Part shown: positions 10,333 to 19,605 of the stretch, piece by piece
Layout: the number at the start of each line of letters is the position of its first letter
Position numbering within the stretch: position 1 is the stretch's first letter
Assembly: GCA_016931535.1 (NCBI GenBank)
Contig: JAFGEP010000050.1
Span: forward strand, 1-64,000
From: Bradymonadales bacterium
GTDB taxonomy: Bacteria; Myxococcota_A; Bradymonadia; JAFGEP01
Length of the DNA stretch: 64,000 nt
Direction: 5' to 3'
The notes under the pieces: model-generated
Database searches by the model: none
Told to the model about the DNA's origin: nothing
The model's input: the letters and a program-made list of their open reading frames with translations, nothing else
Position numbers and translations under genes: made by a program

Positions 10333-10349
10333 GCGAGGGAGATCGAGTC

Positions 10350-10988
10350 ATGGTACGGTTGCTTCTTCTGGGTGGACCCGGATCCGGCAAGGGAACGCAG
10401 GCCAAACGGCTGGTCGATCTGCTCTCGGTCATCCAGGTCTCCACCGGAGACATGCTGAGAGAGGCCAAGGCGGCGGGCACTCCCCTGGGGATGCAGGCCG
10501 CCGAGCACATGAACGCCGGCACGCTGGTACCCGACGAGATCGTCAACGGGATCGTGCAGCAGCGGCTGGCTCGACCTGATTGCGGCAACGGCTTCATCCT
10601 CGACGGCTATCCTCGAACCCTGGGGCAGGCCCAGGCGCTGGAGGAGGCCGGAGTGACCCTGGATGGCGTGATCCTGGTGGATGTCCCCGACGACCTGCTG
10701 GTCGAGCGGCTGACCGGGCGTCAGACCTGTTCGGCCTGCGGCCAGATGTACCATCGGACCTACCAGCCGCCAGCCCAAGAGGGTCGTTGCGATCGATGCG
10801 GAGGTGAGCTGGTCACCCGCTCGGACGACAACGAGGCGACGGTGCGGGAGCGGCTGCGGGTATACCGCGATCAGACCGAGCCGCTGATCGGCTGGTATGT
10901 GGCCAAGGGGCTGCTCAAGCGAGTGGATGGCCAGGGGGCTCCCGACGAGGTCCTCAAGCGGATCTTGACCCAGCTGGGTCGAGGATAG
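10350..10988 (+). CDS. adk: Adenylate kinase with zinc-binding lid
   Basis: 212 residues from the ATG at 10350, preceded by GAGGGAG; the ATG at 10329 overlapping the secY stop would add seven residues. It converts ATP + AMP to 2 ADP. The P-loop GGPGSGKGT, the AMP-binding TGDMLR and GYPRT, and a lid with CSAC and CDRC (four-Cys zinc site) are visible. A zinc lid is typical of Gram-positives and some deltaproteobacteria, and absent in enterobacteria. Confidence 0.96.
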   Translation: MVRLLLLGGPGSGKGTQAKRLVDLLSVIQVSTGDMLREAKAAGTPLGMQAAEHMNAGTLVPDEIVNGIVQQRLARPDCGNGFILDGYPRTLGQAQALEEAGVTLDGVILVDVPDDLLVERLTGRQTCSACGQMYHRTYQPPAQEGRCDRCGGELVTRSDDNEATVRERLRVYRDQTEPLIGWYVAKGLLKRVDGQGAPDEVLKRILTQLGRG

Positions 10989-10995
10989 GGGGGCA

Positions 10996-11778
10996 ATGGC
11001 GATCGAGCTGAAAACAGCCGCCGAGATCGAGCAGATGCGGGCGGCTGGGCAGCTGGTTCGCCAGGTGCTCGATGCGATCGGGGTGGAGCTGGAACCCCTG
11101 ATGACGACGGGTCATCTGAACCGACTGGCGGAGCGGATGATCTCGGATGCCGGGGCGGTGCCCGCCTTTTTGGGGTATCCCCACCCCCGGGGGGGGGCGG
11201 CCTTCCCGGCGGTTTTATGCACCTCGCGCAACGAGGAGATCGTGCATGGGATCCCCTCCGATCGGGTGGTCTTGAAAGAAGGGGACATCCTGTCGGTCGA
11301 TTGTGGCGTGCGGTTGCAGGGGTTTTATGGAGATGCGGCGCGGAGCTACGCCGTGGGCAAGGTGGACGAGCGGGCCAAAAATTTATTGGAGGTCACCAAC
11401 CAGGCCTTGCATCTTGCCATCGAGATGTGTAGTGTGGGCGCCCGTTTGAACGGTCTCGGCAAGATCGTTCAGGAACACGTGGAACGGCATGGATTCTCGG
11501 TCGTCCGCGACTTCGTTGGCCATGGAATCGGCCGGCGGTTGCACGAGGAGCCTCGGGTTCCCAACTACTGCGACGGAAACCCGATGGGCGGACCGATACT
11601 TCGGGCGGGCATGGTGCTCGCCATCGAGCCCATGGTCAACGAGGGATCTCACCTGACCGAGGTGCTCGAGGACAGATGGACCGTTGTGACGCGGGACCGA
11701 TCCCGGTCCGCCCATTTCGAGCACACGGTGGCCATCACACAGTCTGGACCCGAGATCCTGACCGGGGCCATCGACTGA
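10996..11778 (+). CDS. map: Methionine aminopeptidase, type I
   Basis: 260 residues, cytosolic enzyme that removes initiator Met. The metal ligands of the pita-bread fold are present: Asp in LSVDCGV, Asp in GDAARSY, His in VGHGIGRRLHEEP, Glu in AIEPMV and Glu in HFEHTVA. It lies 7 bases after adk, as in many spc operons, and GGGG precedes the ATG. Confidence 0.97.
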   Translation: MAIELKTAAEIEQMRAAGQLVRQVLDAIGVELEPLMTTGHLNRLAERMISDAGAVPAFLGYPHPRGGAAFPAVLCTSRNEEIVHGIPSDRVVLKEGDILSVDCGVRLQGFYGDAARSYAVGKVDERAKNLLEVTNQALHLAIEMCSVGARLNGLGKIVQEHVERHGFSVVRDFVGHGIGRRLHEEPRVPNYCDGNPMGGPILRAGMVLAIEPMVNEGSHLTEVLEDRWTVVTRDRSRSAHFEHTVAITQSGPEILTGAID

Positions 11779-11827
11779 CGGGGTGGAAAGTCGCGACGAC
11801 CGGGCGGGTCGCTTCGAGGATCGTTGA

Positions 11828-12046
11828 ATGACCAAGGAAGATTGCATCACAGTGCAAGGAGAGGTGACGGAAGCGCTGCCCAATGCCATGTTCCGCGTGA
11901 AGCTGGAAAGCGGACATCGGGTATTGGCCCATATCTCCGGTAAGATGCGTAAGTACTTCATCCGCATCCTGCCCGGAGACTCGGTGACGGTGGAGCTGAG
12001 CCCCTACGATCTCAGTCGGGGCCGGATCGTGTACCGCGAAAAGTAA
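11828..12046 (+). CDS. infA: Translation initiation factor IF-1
   Basis: 72 residues, the family length, with the OB-fold sequence [37 protein letters not shown] and [15 protein letters not shown]-1 occupies the A site during initiation. Its place between map and rpmJ is the common arrangement. Confidence 0.97.
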   Translation: MTKEDCITVQGEVTEALPNAMFRVKLESGHRVLAHISGKMRKYFIRILPGDSVTVELSPYDLSRGRIVYREK

Positions 12047-12077
12047 GCCCCTTGGGCAAGCAGGTGGATGAGTAGCC

Positions 12078-12191
12078 ATGAAAGTGCGAGCATCGATCAA
12101 ACGCATTTGCGACAAGTGCAAGATCGTCCGACGCGGCGGCGTCGTTCGCGTGATCTGTAAGAACCCTCGGCACAAACAGCGTCAGGGGTGA
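12078..12191 (+). CDS. rpmJ: 50S ribosomal protein L36 (zinc form)
   Basis: 37 residues. The protein [19 protein letters not shown] carries the complete zinc knuckle C11, C14, C27 and H32 (Cys-x2-Cys-x12-Cys-x4-His). L36 is a small 50S protein near the GTPase region. It sits 31 bases after infA and 33 bases before rpsM. The Cys-containing form suggests zinc-replete expression; a zinc-free paralogue could exist elsewhere in the genome. Confidence 0.95.
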   Translation: MKVRASIKRICDKCKIVRRGGVVRVICKNPRHKQRQG

Positions 12192-12224
12192 CGGGTGGGG
12201 GTTCCTTCGAGCATGAGGATATAG

Positions 12225-12593
12225 ATGGCACGTATTGCTGGTGTTGACCTCCCGCGAAAGAAGCGCGTCGTCATCGGCCTGACCGCGATCTATGGGATCG
12301 GACGATCCTCGTCGGATCGGATCTGCCGCAAGGCCGGCGTCGATCCCGACATTCGCGTGGACAACTTGACCGAGAACGAGGTGCGCAAGCTGCGCGGCGT
12401 CATTGACGAAGAATTCAAGGTCGAGGGCGACCTCCGGCGGGAGGTCACCATGAACATCAAGCGATTGATGGACCTTGGCTGCTACCGGGGGCTCCGCCAT
12501 CGCCGAGGCCTGCCCGTGCGGGGACAGAGAACGCGGACCAACGCGCGGACCCGCAAGGGACCTCGCCGGGTCACGGTCAAGAAGAAGAAGTAA
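12225..12593 (+). CDS. rpsM: 30S ribosomal protein S13
   Basis: 122 residues opening [19 protein letters not shown], with a helix-two-turn-helix part and a C-terminal basic tail ([16 protein letters not shown]) that contacts P-site tRNA. First gene of the alpha-type set. Confidence 0.98.
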   Translation: MARIAGVDLPRKKRVVIGLTAIYGIGRSSSDRICRKAGVDPDIRVDNLTENEVRKLRGVIDEEFKVEGDLRREVTMNIKRLMDLGCYRGLRHRRGLPVRGQRTRTNARTRKGPRRVTVKKKK

Positions 12594-12644
12594 ACCCGGT
12601 CGCCTCGACGGTCAGCTACCGGTCGAGCATCCAGGAGTCCAGGG

Positions 12645-13031
12645 ATGTCAAAGTCGAGACAGTCCAGACAGAAGGTCAAGAAGAACATCCAGAGTGGGAT
12701 CGCCCATATCCAGTCGACCTTCAACAACACCATCATCACCATCACCGATCCCAGCGGGAACACGGTGGCCTGGTCGAGCGCGGGGGTGAGGGGATTCAAG
12801 GGCTCTCGCAAGAGCACTCCATTTGCGGCCCAGGTCGCTGCCGAGGACGCAGCGCGCAAGGCCATGGAGCACGGGATGCGCACCGTCACCGTTTTTCTGT
12901 CCGGTCCTGGACCGGGCCGAGAAGCGGCACTGCGCTCCCTGCAAGGCGCGGGCTTCAAGATCAGCTCCATTCGCGACGTGACCCCCATCCCCCACAACGG
13001 ATGCCGGCCACCCAAGAGGCGCCGGGTCTAG
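12645..13031 (+). CDS. rpsK: 30S ribosomal protein S11
   Basis: 128 residues with the family core [34 protein letters not shown] and the ending [19 protein letters not shown]11 forms the platform of the 30S subunit. AGGGATG initiates. Confidence 0.98.
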   Translation: MSKSRQSRQKVKKNIQSGIAHIQSTFNNTIITITDPSGNTVAWSSAGVRGFKGSRKSTPFAAQVAAEDAARKAMEHGMRTVTVFLSGPGPGREAALRSLQGAGFKISSIRDVTPIPHNGCRPPKRRRV

Positions 13032-13103
13032 TGGGCAACGAGGTGTACCAGGCAATGGAGTGGGGCGGATTCGCGATCACCTGACCAGTTAAGGAGAGTT
13101 GAA

Positions 13104-13730
13104 GTGGCTCGATACACGGGTCCTGTTTGCCGCCTCTGCAGGAGGGAGGGGGCCAAGTTGTTCTTGAAGGGCGAACGCTGCATGAGCGAGAAGTGCGCCT
13201 TCACCCGGCGAGCGTATCACCCTGGCCAGCACGGCCAGCGCCGGGGCAAGTTTTCTCCCTATGGCCTGCAGCTCAGAGAGAAGCAGAAGGCGAAACGCAT
13301 CTACGGCTTGATCGAAGGCCAGTTCCGGCGCTTCTTCCGACATGCCGAACGGGCCAGGGGTGCCACCGGTACCAACCTGCTGGTCCTGTTGGAACGCCGG
13401 CTGGACAACATGGTCTACCGGATGGGGTTCGCCCGTTCCCGGGCCGAGGCGCGCCAGCTCATTCGACACAACCACTTTGTGCTCAACGGGCACAAGGTCA
13501 ATATCCCCTCGCTCTTGGCCAAGGCCAACGATGTCCTCGAGATTCGCGAGAGGAGCCGGAGAGTCGATTCCATCAAGACCTCGCTCGACCAGGCCAGCAA
13601 GCGGGGGTTCCCCGGCTGGCTGGAGGTCGATGCCGAACACTTCCGCGGTAAAGTGGTGGCCTTCCCCAACCGCGACGAGATCCCGATGGACATCCGGGAG
13701 CAGCTGATCGTGGAGCTCTACTCCAAGTAA
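13104..13730 (+). CDS. rpsD: 30S ribosomal protein S4, zinc-binding form
   Basis: 208 residues starting at GTG after AAGGAGAG. An N-terminal zinc site is present (CRLC followed by Cys residues in [11 protein letters not shown]), then the S4 RNA-binding domain [23 protein letters not shown]4 nucleates 16S assembly and represses the alpha operon in E. coli. Confidence 0.98.
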   Translation: MARYTGPVCRLCRREGAKLFLKGERCMSEKCAFTRRAYHPGQHGQRRGKFSPYGLQLREKQKAKRIYGLIEGQFRRFFRHAERARGATGTNLLVLLERRLDNMVYRMGFARSRAEARQLIRHNHFVLNGHKVNIPSLLAKANDVLEIRERSRRVDSIKTSLDQASKRGFPGWLEVDAEHFRGKVVAFPNRDEIPMDIREQLIVELYSK

Positions 13731-13808
13731 CCTCAAAGCCGGGCTGCGCCGGCTTGCGCCTGGACGGGTTTTTCAGCCGCTCGATCGGCAGTGCGCATAG
13801 GATAGCCC

Positions 13809-14825
<1,017 letters not shown>

Positions 14826-14861
14826 CCCGGTCCGCCCGGAACATCCTACGGGAGACAGACC

Positions 14862-15248
14862 ATGAGACACCGCAAATCAGGAAGAAAGCTATCCCGCCCG
14901 GCGAGCCAACGGCGGTCCATGCTCAGGGGTATGGTGTCTGCCCTCATCACCCACGGGCGGATCCAGAGCACCGATGCCAAGGTCAAGGAGCTTCGCCGTA
15001 TCGCCGAGCGCATCATCACCCTCGGCAAGCGGGGCGACCTGGCCGCCCGCAGGCTGGCCGCCCGGACCGTGCAGGAAGAGGGCGCCCTGCGCAAGCTCTT
15101 TTCCGACCTGGGGCCCCGCTACAAGGACCGCCCCGGCGGATACACCCGCATCCACAAGATCGGTGACCGCCTCGGCGACAAGGCCCCCCTCTCGGTGATC
15201 GAGCTGGTCGACTACGAACCGGGCGAGACCGCCAAGACCGAGAAGTAA
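14862..15248 (+). CDS. rplQ: 50S ribosomal protein L17
   Basis: 128 residues opening MRHRKSGRKLSRPASQRRSM with the LITHGRIQSTDAKVKELRRIAE signature and a C-terminal GGYTRIHKIGDRLGDKAP. It is the last gene of the ribosomal run. The 146 bases after it contain short direct repeats but no clear hairpin terminator. Confidence 0.97.
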   Translation: MRHRKSGRKLSRPASQRRSMLRGMVSALITHGRIQSTDAKVKELRRIAERIITLGKRGDLAARRLAARTVQEEGALRKLFSDLGPRYKDRPGGYTRIHKIGDRLGDKAPLSVIELVDYEPGETAKTEK

Positions 15249-15320
15249 CCCCTCCCTTCTCCTTCGATCCTTTTCCAACACAACCTTTGTCAAGATCCAC
15301 GGCTGTCGGTTATCCATGAC

Positions 15321-15353
15321 CGTGAGCGACTGATCGTGAGCGTGAGCGACTGA
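15321..15353 (+). repeat. Short direct repeats behind rplQ
   Basis: The 13-base word CGTGAGCGACTGA occurs at 15321-15333 and again at 15341-15353, with a partial CGTGAG between them. It lies in the gap between the rplQ stop and the convergent PHP-glycosyltransferase gene. No T-tract or stable hairpin accompanies it, so a termination role is not supported. Confidence 0.7.
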
Positions 15354-15394
15354 GCGCGACCGAGAGAGAAGGGGCCAGGGTAAGAGCAACTATG

Positions 15395-17791
15395 TCAGGC
15401 GGCCACGGCGGAGGCGGTGTAGACGCCCCAGAGCGCTTCGGCCGCCGAGTGGTAGCCCCAGGCCTCGGCGCTCTTCCGGGCTGCGACGCTCATGCTGCGC
15501 CGCCTGGAGGGATCCTGGACGAGCTGCAGGATAGCCCACACGAGACCGGTGGTGTTTCCTGCCGGCACGATGAAGCCGGTGCGGTTGTGCTGGACGATCT
15601 CGGAGGGGCCGCCCTGGTCGGTCACGACGGCGGGCAAGCCGGAGGCCAGCGCCTCCAGGACGACGTTGCCGAAGGTGTCGGTGGTGCTGGGGAAGACGAA
15701 GATATCTGCCGAGGCGTAGGCCTGGGCGAGCTGGCTGCCTTCCAGGAAGCCGGTGAAGACCACTCCCTGCTGGCGGCTGTAGTGTTGCTCCAGCTCCTTG
15801 CGGTAGGGGCCGTCGCCGACGACGGCCAGCTCGACCTCGGCGCCTTCCTTCTGGACGGCCTGGAAGGCTTCCAGCAGGCCATCCAGGTTCTTCTCCTTGG
15901 AGATCCGTCCCACGTACAAGAGCTTGGTGGAGCCGTTGAGGCCATAGCGGGGCCAGAGGTCATCGCGCCGCTGTGCCGGGCTGAACAGGTTCACATCGAC
16001 CCCGCGGGGGACGATCTTGACCCGGTCGGACCGGATCCCCAGCTCGACGAGGTAGTCTCGGGTGGCGTGGGTGGCGGCGATGACGTACTCCATGGCGTCG
16101 TAGAACCAGCGCACGAAGCCGCGGACGATCCGTCCCACGGTGGGGTCGTTGGTGAGCCGCTCGGCGTACTCGGGGACCTGGGTGTGATAGTTGCCGACGA
16201 TGCGGACGCCCAGCAGCTTGGAGATGATCAGCGCGGCAATCCCCATGGGGCCGGGGGTGCTGGCCTGGATCAGGGTCACCCTGTTCTTGACGACATACTC
16301 CAGCAAGGCCAGCAAGGGGGGGACCCCCAGCTTCATGTCGGAGTAGGCGAACAGGGGGAACTCCTTGAGGGCTTCGAAGCGCACGATGTGCTTCTCGCCG
16401 GCTTGCTCCGACTGGATGGCATCCTCCTGGCATCCCGACAGGCCGATGATCTTGACGAAATGGCCGGCCTCGCTGAGCTGGTCGGCCAGGCGACGCAGGC
16501 TGAGGCTGACGCCGTTGACCGAGTCGATGGTGTCGGTGAAGATCGCCACCCGCGGCTCCTGGGGCGGCAGATCCAGCAGGTTGAGGCCTTTGACCACCCG
16601 CTCGGCGGTGTTGCGGTCGTTGTAGAAGTAGCGAAAGCCGATCAGATAGGGGATGGAGAGGTAACCCAGCTCGAGCAGGATCGGGAGCTCGTGCATCATC
16701 TCGCTGAAGCGCAGGTCGGTGAACTGATCGACCATGTTTCCCGAGACGCGCTTGCTGGCGTGATGGAACATCCGACCCACGAACCGATAGATCTGGCTGT
16801 GGATGGCCTCGGTGTTGCCGTGCTGCTGGATGTCGGGCAAGGCGGGGAGCTTGATCCCCTCTTTGGTCACCTCCATGTAGGCTTCCAGCACGGTTCTCAC
16901 CAGGCCGTTGGAGAGCGCGGACGGATCGGGCGGTTTCCCCTCGACCACGGTGGAGCGGATGGCGCTGAACGGCTCGTTCTCCTTGCTGTACTTGCTGCGC
17001 TCGGTGAAGTAGCGGATGGTGCCGCTATAGATGGTATGTCCCAGAGATTCGGGGGTCATGAAATCACCGGCCACCCGGATCTGGCCTTGTGTCAGCGCGT
17101 TTTTCAGCTGTTCCAAGGTGGGCTCGCCCTGGAAGATGGTGTAGCAGCGGGCGATGGCATGACCGCTGTGGTCGTCGCTGCCAGCTGTCCAGTGACGGGC
17201 GGGGTCCCAGCTGACCGGCTCGATGCTATGCTTGTTGGCCCACTGGTCCAGCTTCTGGGGGGTCAACCGCTGCGCGAGCTGGAGCAAGGTGTGATAGTGG
17301 TACTCGTCCCGCGGTCCGTTCAACAGCTCCATGTTCGGAAAGAGCAAGAACATCTTCTCCACGTTCTCGGTGGTGAGGCGATGGTTCACCGCCGAGAGGG
17401 GATGGGCCAGGGAGTACAGGATGTCCTGGGCCCTCAGGTAATCGACCAGGTCATAGATGTTGTAGCGAAGGTACTGGATCTCCCGGTGCTGGGCCTCGGT
17501 GATGTCGAACGCCAGGACGTGGGCGACACAGCCGTTTTCGGGAAAGCGGGCCGAGATCTCCTCGCTGATGAACACATGGGGACCGTGATGGGCGATCTCC
17601 AGCGCCCCCGAGATGGTGTCGTGGTCGGTCAGGGTAACCAGCTCCATCCCCCGCTGGCGGGCCCTCTTGTACACGTCCTCCGGTTCGGTCCAGCATTCCT
17701 TCGATCCGACCTTTTCCAGAAACCAGGTCTTGGGACTGTCCGAGAACTTGGAATGCACGTGCAGGTCGACCTTGATCCCCGCGTTGGTCAT
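15395..17791 (-). CDS. PHP-domain phosphoesterase fused to a GT4-type glycosyltransferase
   Basis: 798 residues from the ATG at 17791, with AGGAGA nine bases upstream (a GTG two codons earlier is an alternative). The N-terminal part (about 1-260) is a PHP metal-dependent phosphoesterase, with DLHVHSKFSD, LTDHDT, a conserved AHPLS and GSDDHSGH. A helical linker follows, and residues about 412-798 are a GT-B glycosyltransferase of the GT4 type: VNGVSLSLRRLADQL, GNYHTQVPEYA, the donor-binding VGRISKEKN, GDGPYRKELE and PSTTDTFGNVVLEALA. Both halves look catalytically complete. The GT half resembles bacterial mannosyl- and glucosyltransferases that decorate lipids; the PHP half may remove a phosphate before or after transfer. 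The actual substrate is unknown. It converges on rplQ and is probably cytosolic or peripheral. Confidence 0.88.
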   Translation of the reverse strand: MTNAGIKVDLHVHSKFSDSPKTWFLEKVGSKECWTEPEDVYKRARQRGMELVTLTDHDTISGALEIAHHGPHVFISEEISARFPENGCVAHVLAFDITEAQHREIQYLRYNIYDLVDYLRAQDILYSLAHPLSAVNHRLTTENVEKMFLLFPNMELLNGPRDEYHYHTLLQLAQRLTPQKLDQWANKHSIEPVSWDPARHWTAGSDDHSGHAIARCYTIFQGEPTLEQLKNALTQGQIRVAGDFMTPESLGHTIYSGTIRYFTERSKYSKENEPFSAIRSTVVEGKPPDPSALSNGLVRTVLEAYMEVTKEGIKLPALPDIQQHGNTEAIHSQIYRFVGRMFHHASKRVSGNMVDQFTDLRFSEMMHELPILLELGYLSIPYLIGFRYFYNDRNTAERVVKGLNLLDLPPQEPRVAIFTDTIDSVNGVSLSLRRLADQLSEAGHFVKIIGLSGCQEDAIQSEQAGEKHIVRFEALKEFPLFAYSDMKLGVPPLLALLEYVVKNRVTLIQASTPGPMGIAALIISKLLGVRIVGNYHTQVPEYAERLTNDPTVGRIVRGFVRWFYDAMEYVIAATHATRDYLVELGIRSDRVKIVPRGVDVNLFSPAQRRDDLWPRYGLNGSTKLLYVGRISKEKNLDGLLEAFQAVQKEGAEVELAVVGDGPYRKELEQHYSRQQGVVFTGFLEGSQLAQAYASADIFVFPSTTDTFGNVVLEALASGLPAVVTDQGGPSEIVQHNRTGFIVPAGNTTGLVWAILQLVQDPSRRRSMSVAARKSAEAWGYHSAAEALWGVYTASAVAA

Positions 17792-18321
17792 GTCCACTAC
17801 TCTCCTGATGTCCAGTGCGCCGGTTCGTGTTGGCTAACCATTCGCCAACCATGCACATTTCATCAACCGCCGGGGCGGCATAAAACCAGGTCGGTGTGCA
17901 GACACACCAAACCACCTATTCTGCAAGCAATTGCCAGGCCAAAAGCGCGAACGGCGGGCAGGGGATCCAGGCCACGCCTTCGGAAGGGGCCAGCAAACGA
18001 CAACCGAGGGTGGGTGTAAAAGAATACCCTTGGTGATCAGGTAGTTACAGGGTGGGGCCTGCAGGTGACGGCGGCGTTCCCTCTGGTTCCCCCGCCTCGC
18101 CATCTTCGGGGCGATACCACGATCCGCGGTCGAGTGGTTAAACGGTACTCCGATCCCTGGCTACTCCAGTTGCCAGCTTCCGCGGTCTCTCGCCATCCGG
18201 TTGGGGATGAAAACGGCTGCTGCGCTCGTTTTCAGGGGTCCGACCGCCCCTGTCCCGGGACGGCTGGACTTTGGGGCAACCGGGTCGCCGCAGTGGAGTA
18301 CGGTTTATCCACTCGGGCAGC
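17792..18321. other. Intergenic region between the two reverse-strand glycosyl genes
   Basis: 530 bases without a credible gene. The end next to 17791 must hold the promoter and ribosome site of the PHP-glycosyltransferase gene (AGGAGA at 17801-17806 on the reverse strand). No tRNA or known RNA fold was recognised. The only strong structure is the hairpin at 18208-18234. Confidence 0.6.
18208..18234 (-). terminator. Possible hairpin terminator behind the mannosyltransferase gene
   Basis: TGAAAACG at 18208-18215 pairs with CGTTTTCA at 18227-18234 around an 11-base loop, an 8-bp stem. On the reverse strand it lies about 90 bases after the stop of the gene ending at 18322. There is no long T-tract, so it may be a processing or pause structure rather than a factor-independent terminator. 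Confidence 0.35.
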
Positions 18322-19548
18322 TCAGTAGGCATAGGACCAGGAGACCCAGGTGAAGTAGACCACGGGCGCCGACATGGCAAAGAGCACCAGCAGGACTCGT
18401 CCCACCGCCGGATGCCACTGGGCCAGACCCCCCAGGATGAGATAGAGGGGGAACAGCCCGGAGAAGTAACGGGGAAGGCCGAGCAGGTAGGTGGAGGAGA
18501 GGAGAACCAGGACATAGATGGCGGCGTAGATCCAGTAGGACCAGCGGATTCGCCGGATCCCCAGGTAGAGCACGAGACCCATCGCGACCACGGTGAGCAG
18601 GTGGAACAGCTCCTCGATATCGGGAATCCCCTCGAACAGCCATCGGGCAGGGTGATGCCAGAAGCCCACGAACTGCTTGTGCCATCCCGACTGGGCGACG
18701 AAGTAGGCCAGCGGTTCTCCGGTCAGCCACCAGAGGTAGGCGAAGTACCCCAACAGCCCCATCGGGACCAGCAGCAGAAACAGGATCTTCCAGTCGATGC
18801 TTCGCAGACGGTACTGTCGGGCGGCCAGGTACTCCAGGGCCAGGGGAATGGCTACCAGGATGCCCATCAGGCGGGTGGCGGAGGCCAACAGCCCGGCGAC
18901 GCCGGCCAGCAGGTATCGCCCTCTGCGGACGGCCAGCACAGCCCCTACGGTGAACAGGAAGAACAGGGATTCGGAGTAGATGGCGCAGAAGGCATAGGTC
19001 CAGGGAACCAGGGCGAACAACCAGACGACCCAGTCGGCACCGTGACGGTCGGTATCCAGCGAGGCCAGGCGATGTAACCACACCAGGGAGAGGTACAAGC
19101 ACACCTGGGAGACCAGGAGCCCGGCGACGGCGGGATCGCCGACGATCCAGGCCAACGCTTTGATGGCCAGGGGGTACAGGGGGAAGGGGGTGATGTTGGT
19201 CTCCGGGATGCCGGCAACCACCCGATCGATCTGCTCTTGTATCCCGTGGAAATGGTACCCTTCCCGCACGATGTTCAGAAACCAGTAGGCGTCCCACTTC
19301 TGGAAGGCATCGACCAGCCAGTTGGGGTGCGGTGCGCCACCATGGTACAGAAAATGGCCCTCTCTCAAGACCCAGGGCCTGAAATGATCGATGACCCAGG
19401 CGGTCAGGACCAGGGGTAACCGGGTACTCAGGTACACCAGGGCAGCCAGAGACCAGGAGCTCCTCGAGGAGCGGTCTGGCAGGGTGGAGGTTTCCGTGGC
19501 CGGTTCTTGCACGGGGTCATGGTGCCGCAAACCGTGGGGTGCTCGCAA
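18322..19548 (-). CDS. PIG-V-like integral membrane mannosyltransferase
   Basis: 408 residues with about ten hydrophobic segments. The first luminal loop has the pattern WVIDHFRPW, then FQKWDAYWFLNIVREGYHF, in which the Trp-Asp pair is the usual catalytic region of GT-C enzymes. FPLYPLAIKAL, WTYAFCAIYSESLFFL and SATRLMGILV match the PIG-V / Mannosyl_trans2 family, which adds mannose from a polyprenyl-phosphate donor. The start is uncertain: TTG at 19548 is the first, with a GTG at 19512. It lies next to a GT4 gene, so both may serve one envelope glycan. uvrB diverges from it 57 bases away. Confidence 0.8.
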   Translation of the reverse strand: MRAPHGLRHHDPVQEPATETSTLPDRSSRSSWSLAALVYLSTRLPLVLTAWVIDHFRPWVLREGHFLYHGGAPHPNWLVDAFQKWDAYWFLNIVREGYHFHGIQEQIDRVVAGIPETNITPFPLYPLAIKALAWIVGDPAVAGLLVSQVCLYLSLVWLHRLASLDTDRHGADWVVWLFALVPWTYAFCAIYSESLFFLFTVGAVLAVRRGRYLLAGVAGLLASATRLMGILVAIPLALEYLAARQYRLRSIDWKILFLLLVPMGLLGYFAYLWWLTGEPLAYFVAQSGWHKQFVGFWHHPARWLFEGIPDIEELFHLLTVVAMGLVLYLGIRRIRWSYWIYAAIYVLVLLSSTYLLGLPRYFSGLFPLYLILGGLAQWHPAVGRVLLVLFAMSAPVVYFTWVSWSYAY

Positions 19549-19556
19549 GTCTTGCG
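19544..19556. promoter_or_regulatory. 13-bp palindrome between uvrB and the mannosyltransferase
   Basis: CGCAAG-T-CTTGCG is a perfect 6-1-6 inverted repeat. It is followed within six bases by TATGAT, a fair -10 box for uvrB, so a bound dimer would cover that promoter. uvrB is often under SOS control, and LexA sites vary between phyla, but this sequence does not match the LexA boxes I know. Confidence 0.4.
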
Positions 19557-19605
19557 CTCATTATGATATGGGTTGGGTCCACGGCACGGAACGAGAGTGG
19601 ATTCG

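Noticed and set aside
10329..10349. An adk start at the ATG overlapping the secY stop
   Set aside because: The ATG at 10350 has the better ribosome site and starts directly before the conserved VRLLLLGGPGSGKGT. The upstream start stays possible.
15392..18019. An 875-codon forward open frame opposite the PHP-glycosyltransferase
   Set aside because: It lacks any domain and its composition mirrors the reverse gene, whose motifs are convincing. Long antisense frames are common at this GC content; similar ones lie opposite uvrB, ftsY and the macroglobulin.
18121..18186. tRNA-like string with GTCGAGTGGTTAAACGG and two CCGCGG words
   Set aside because: The D-arm resemblance is not backed by a T-arm or an acceptor stem of seven pairs, so no tRNA is called.
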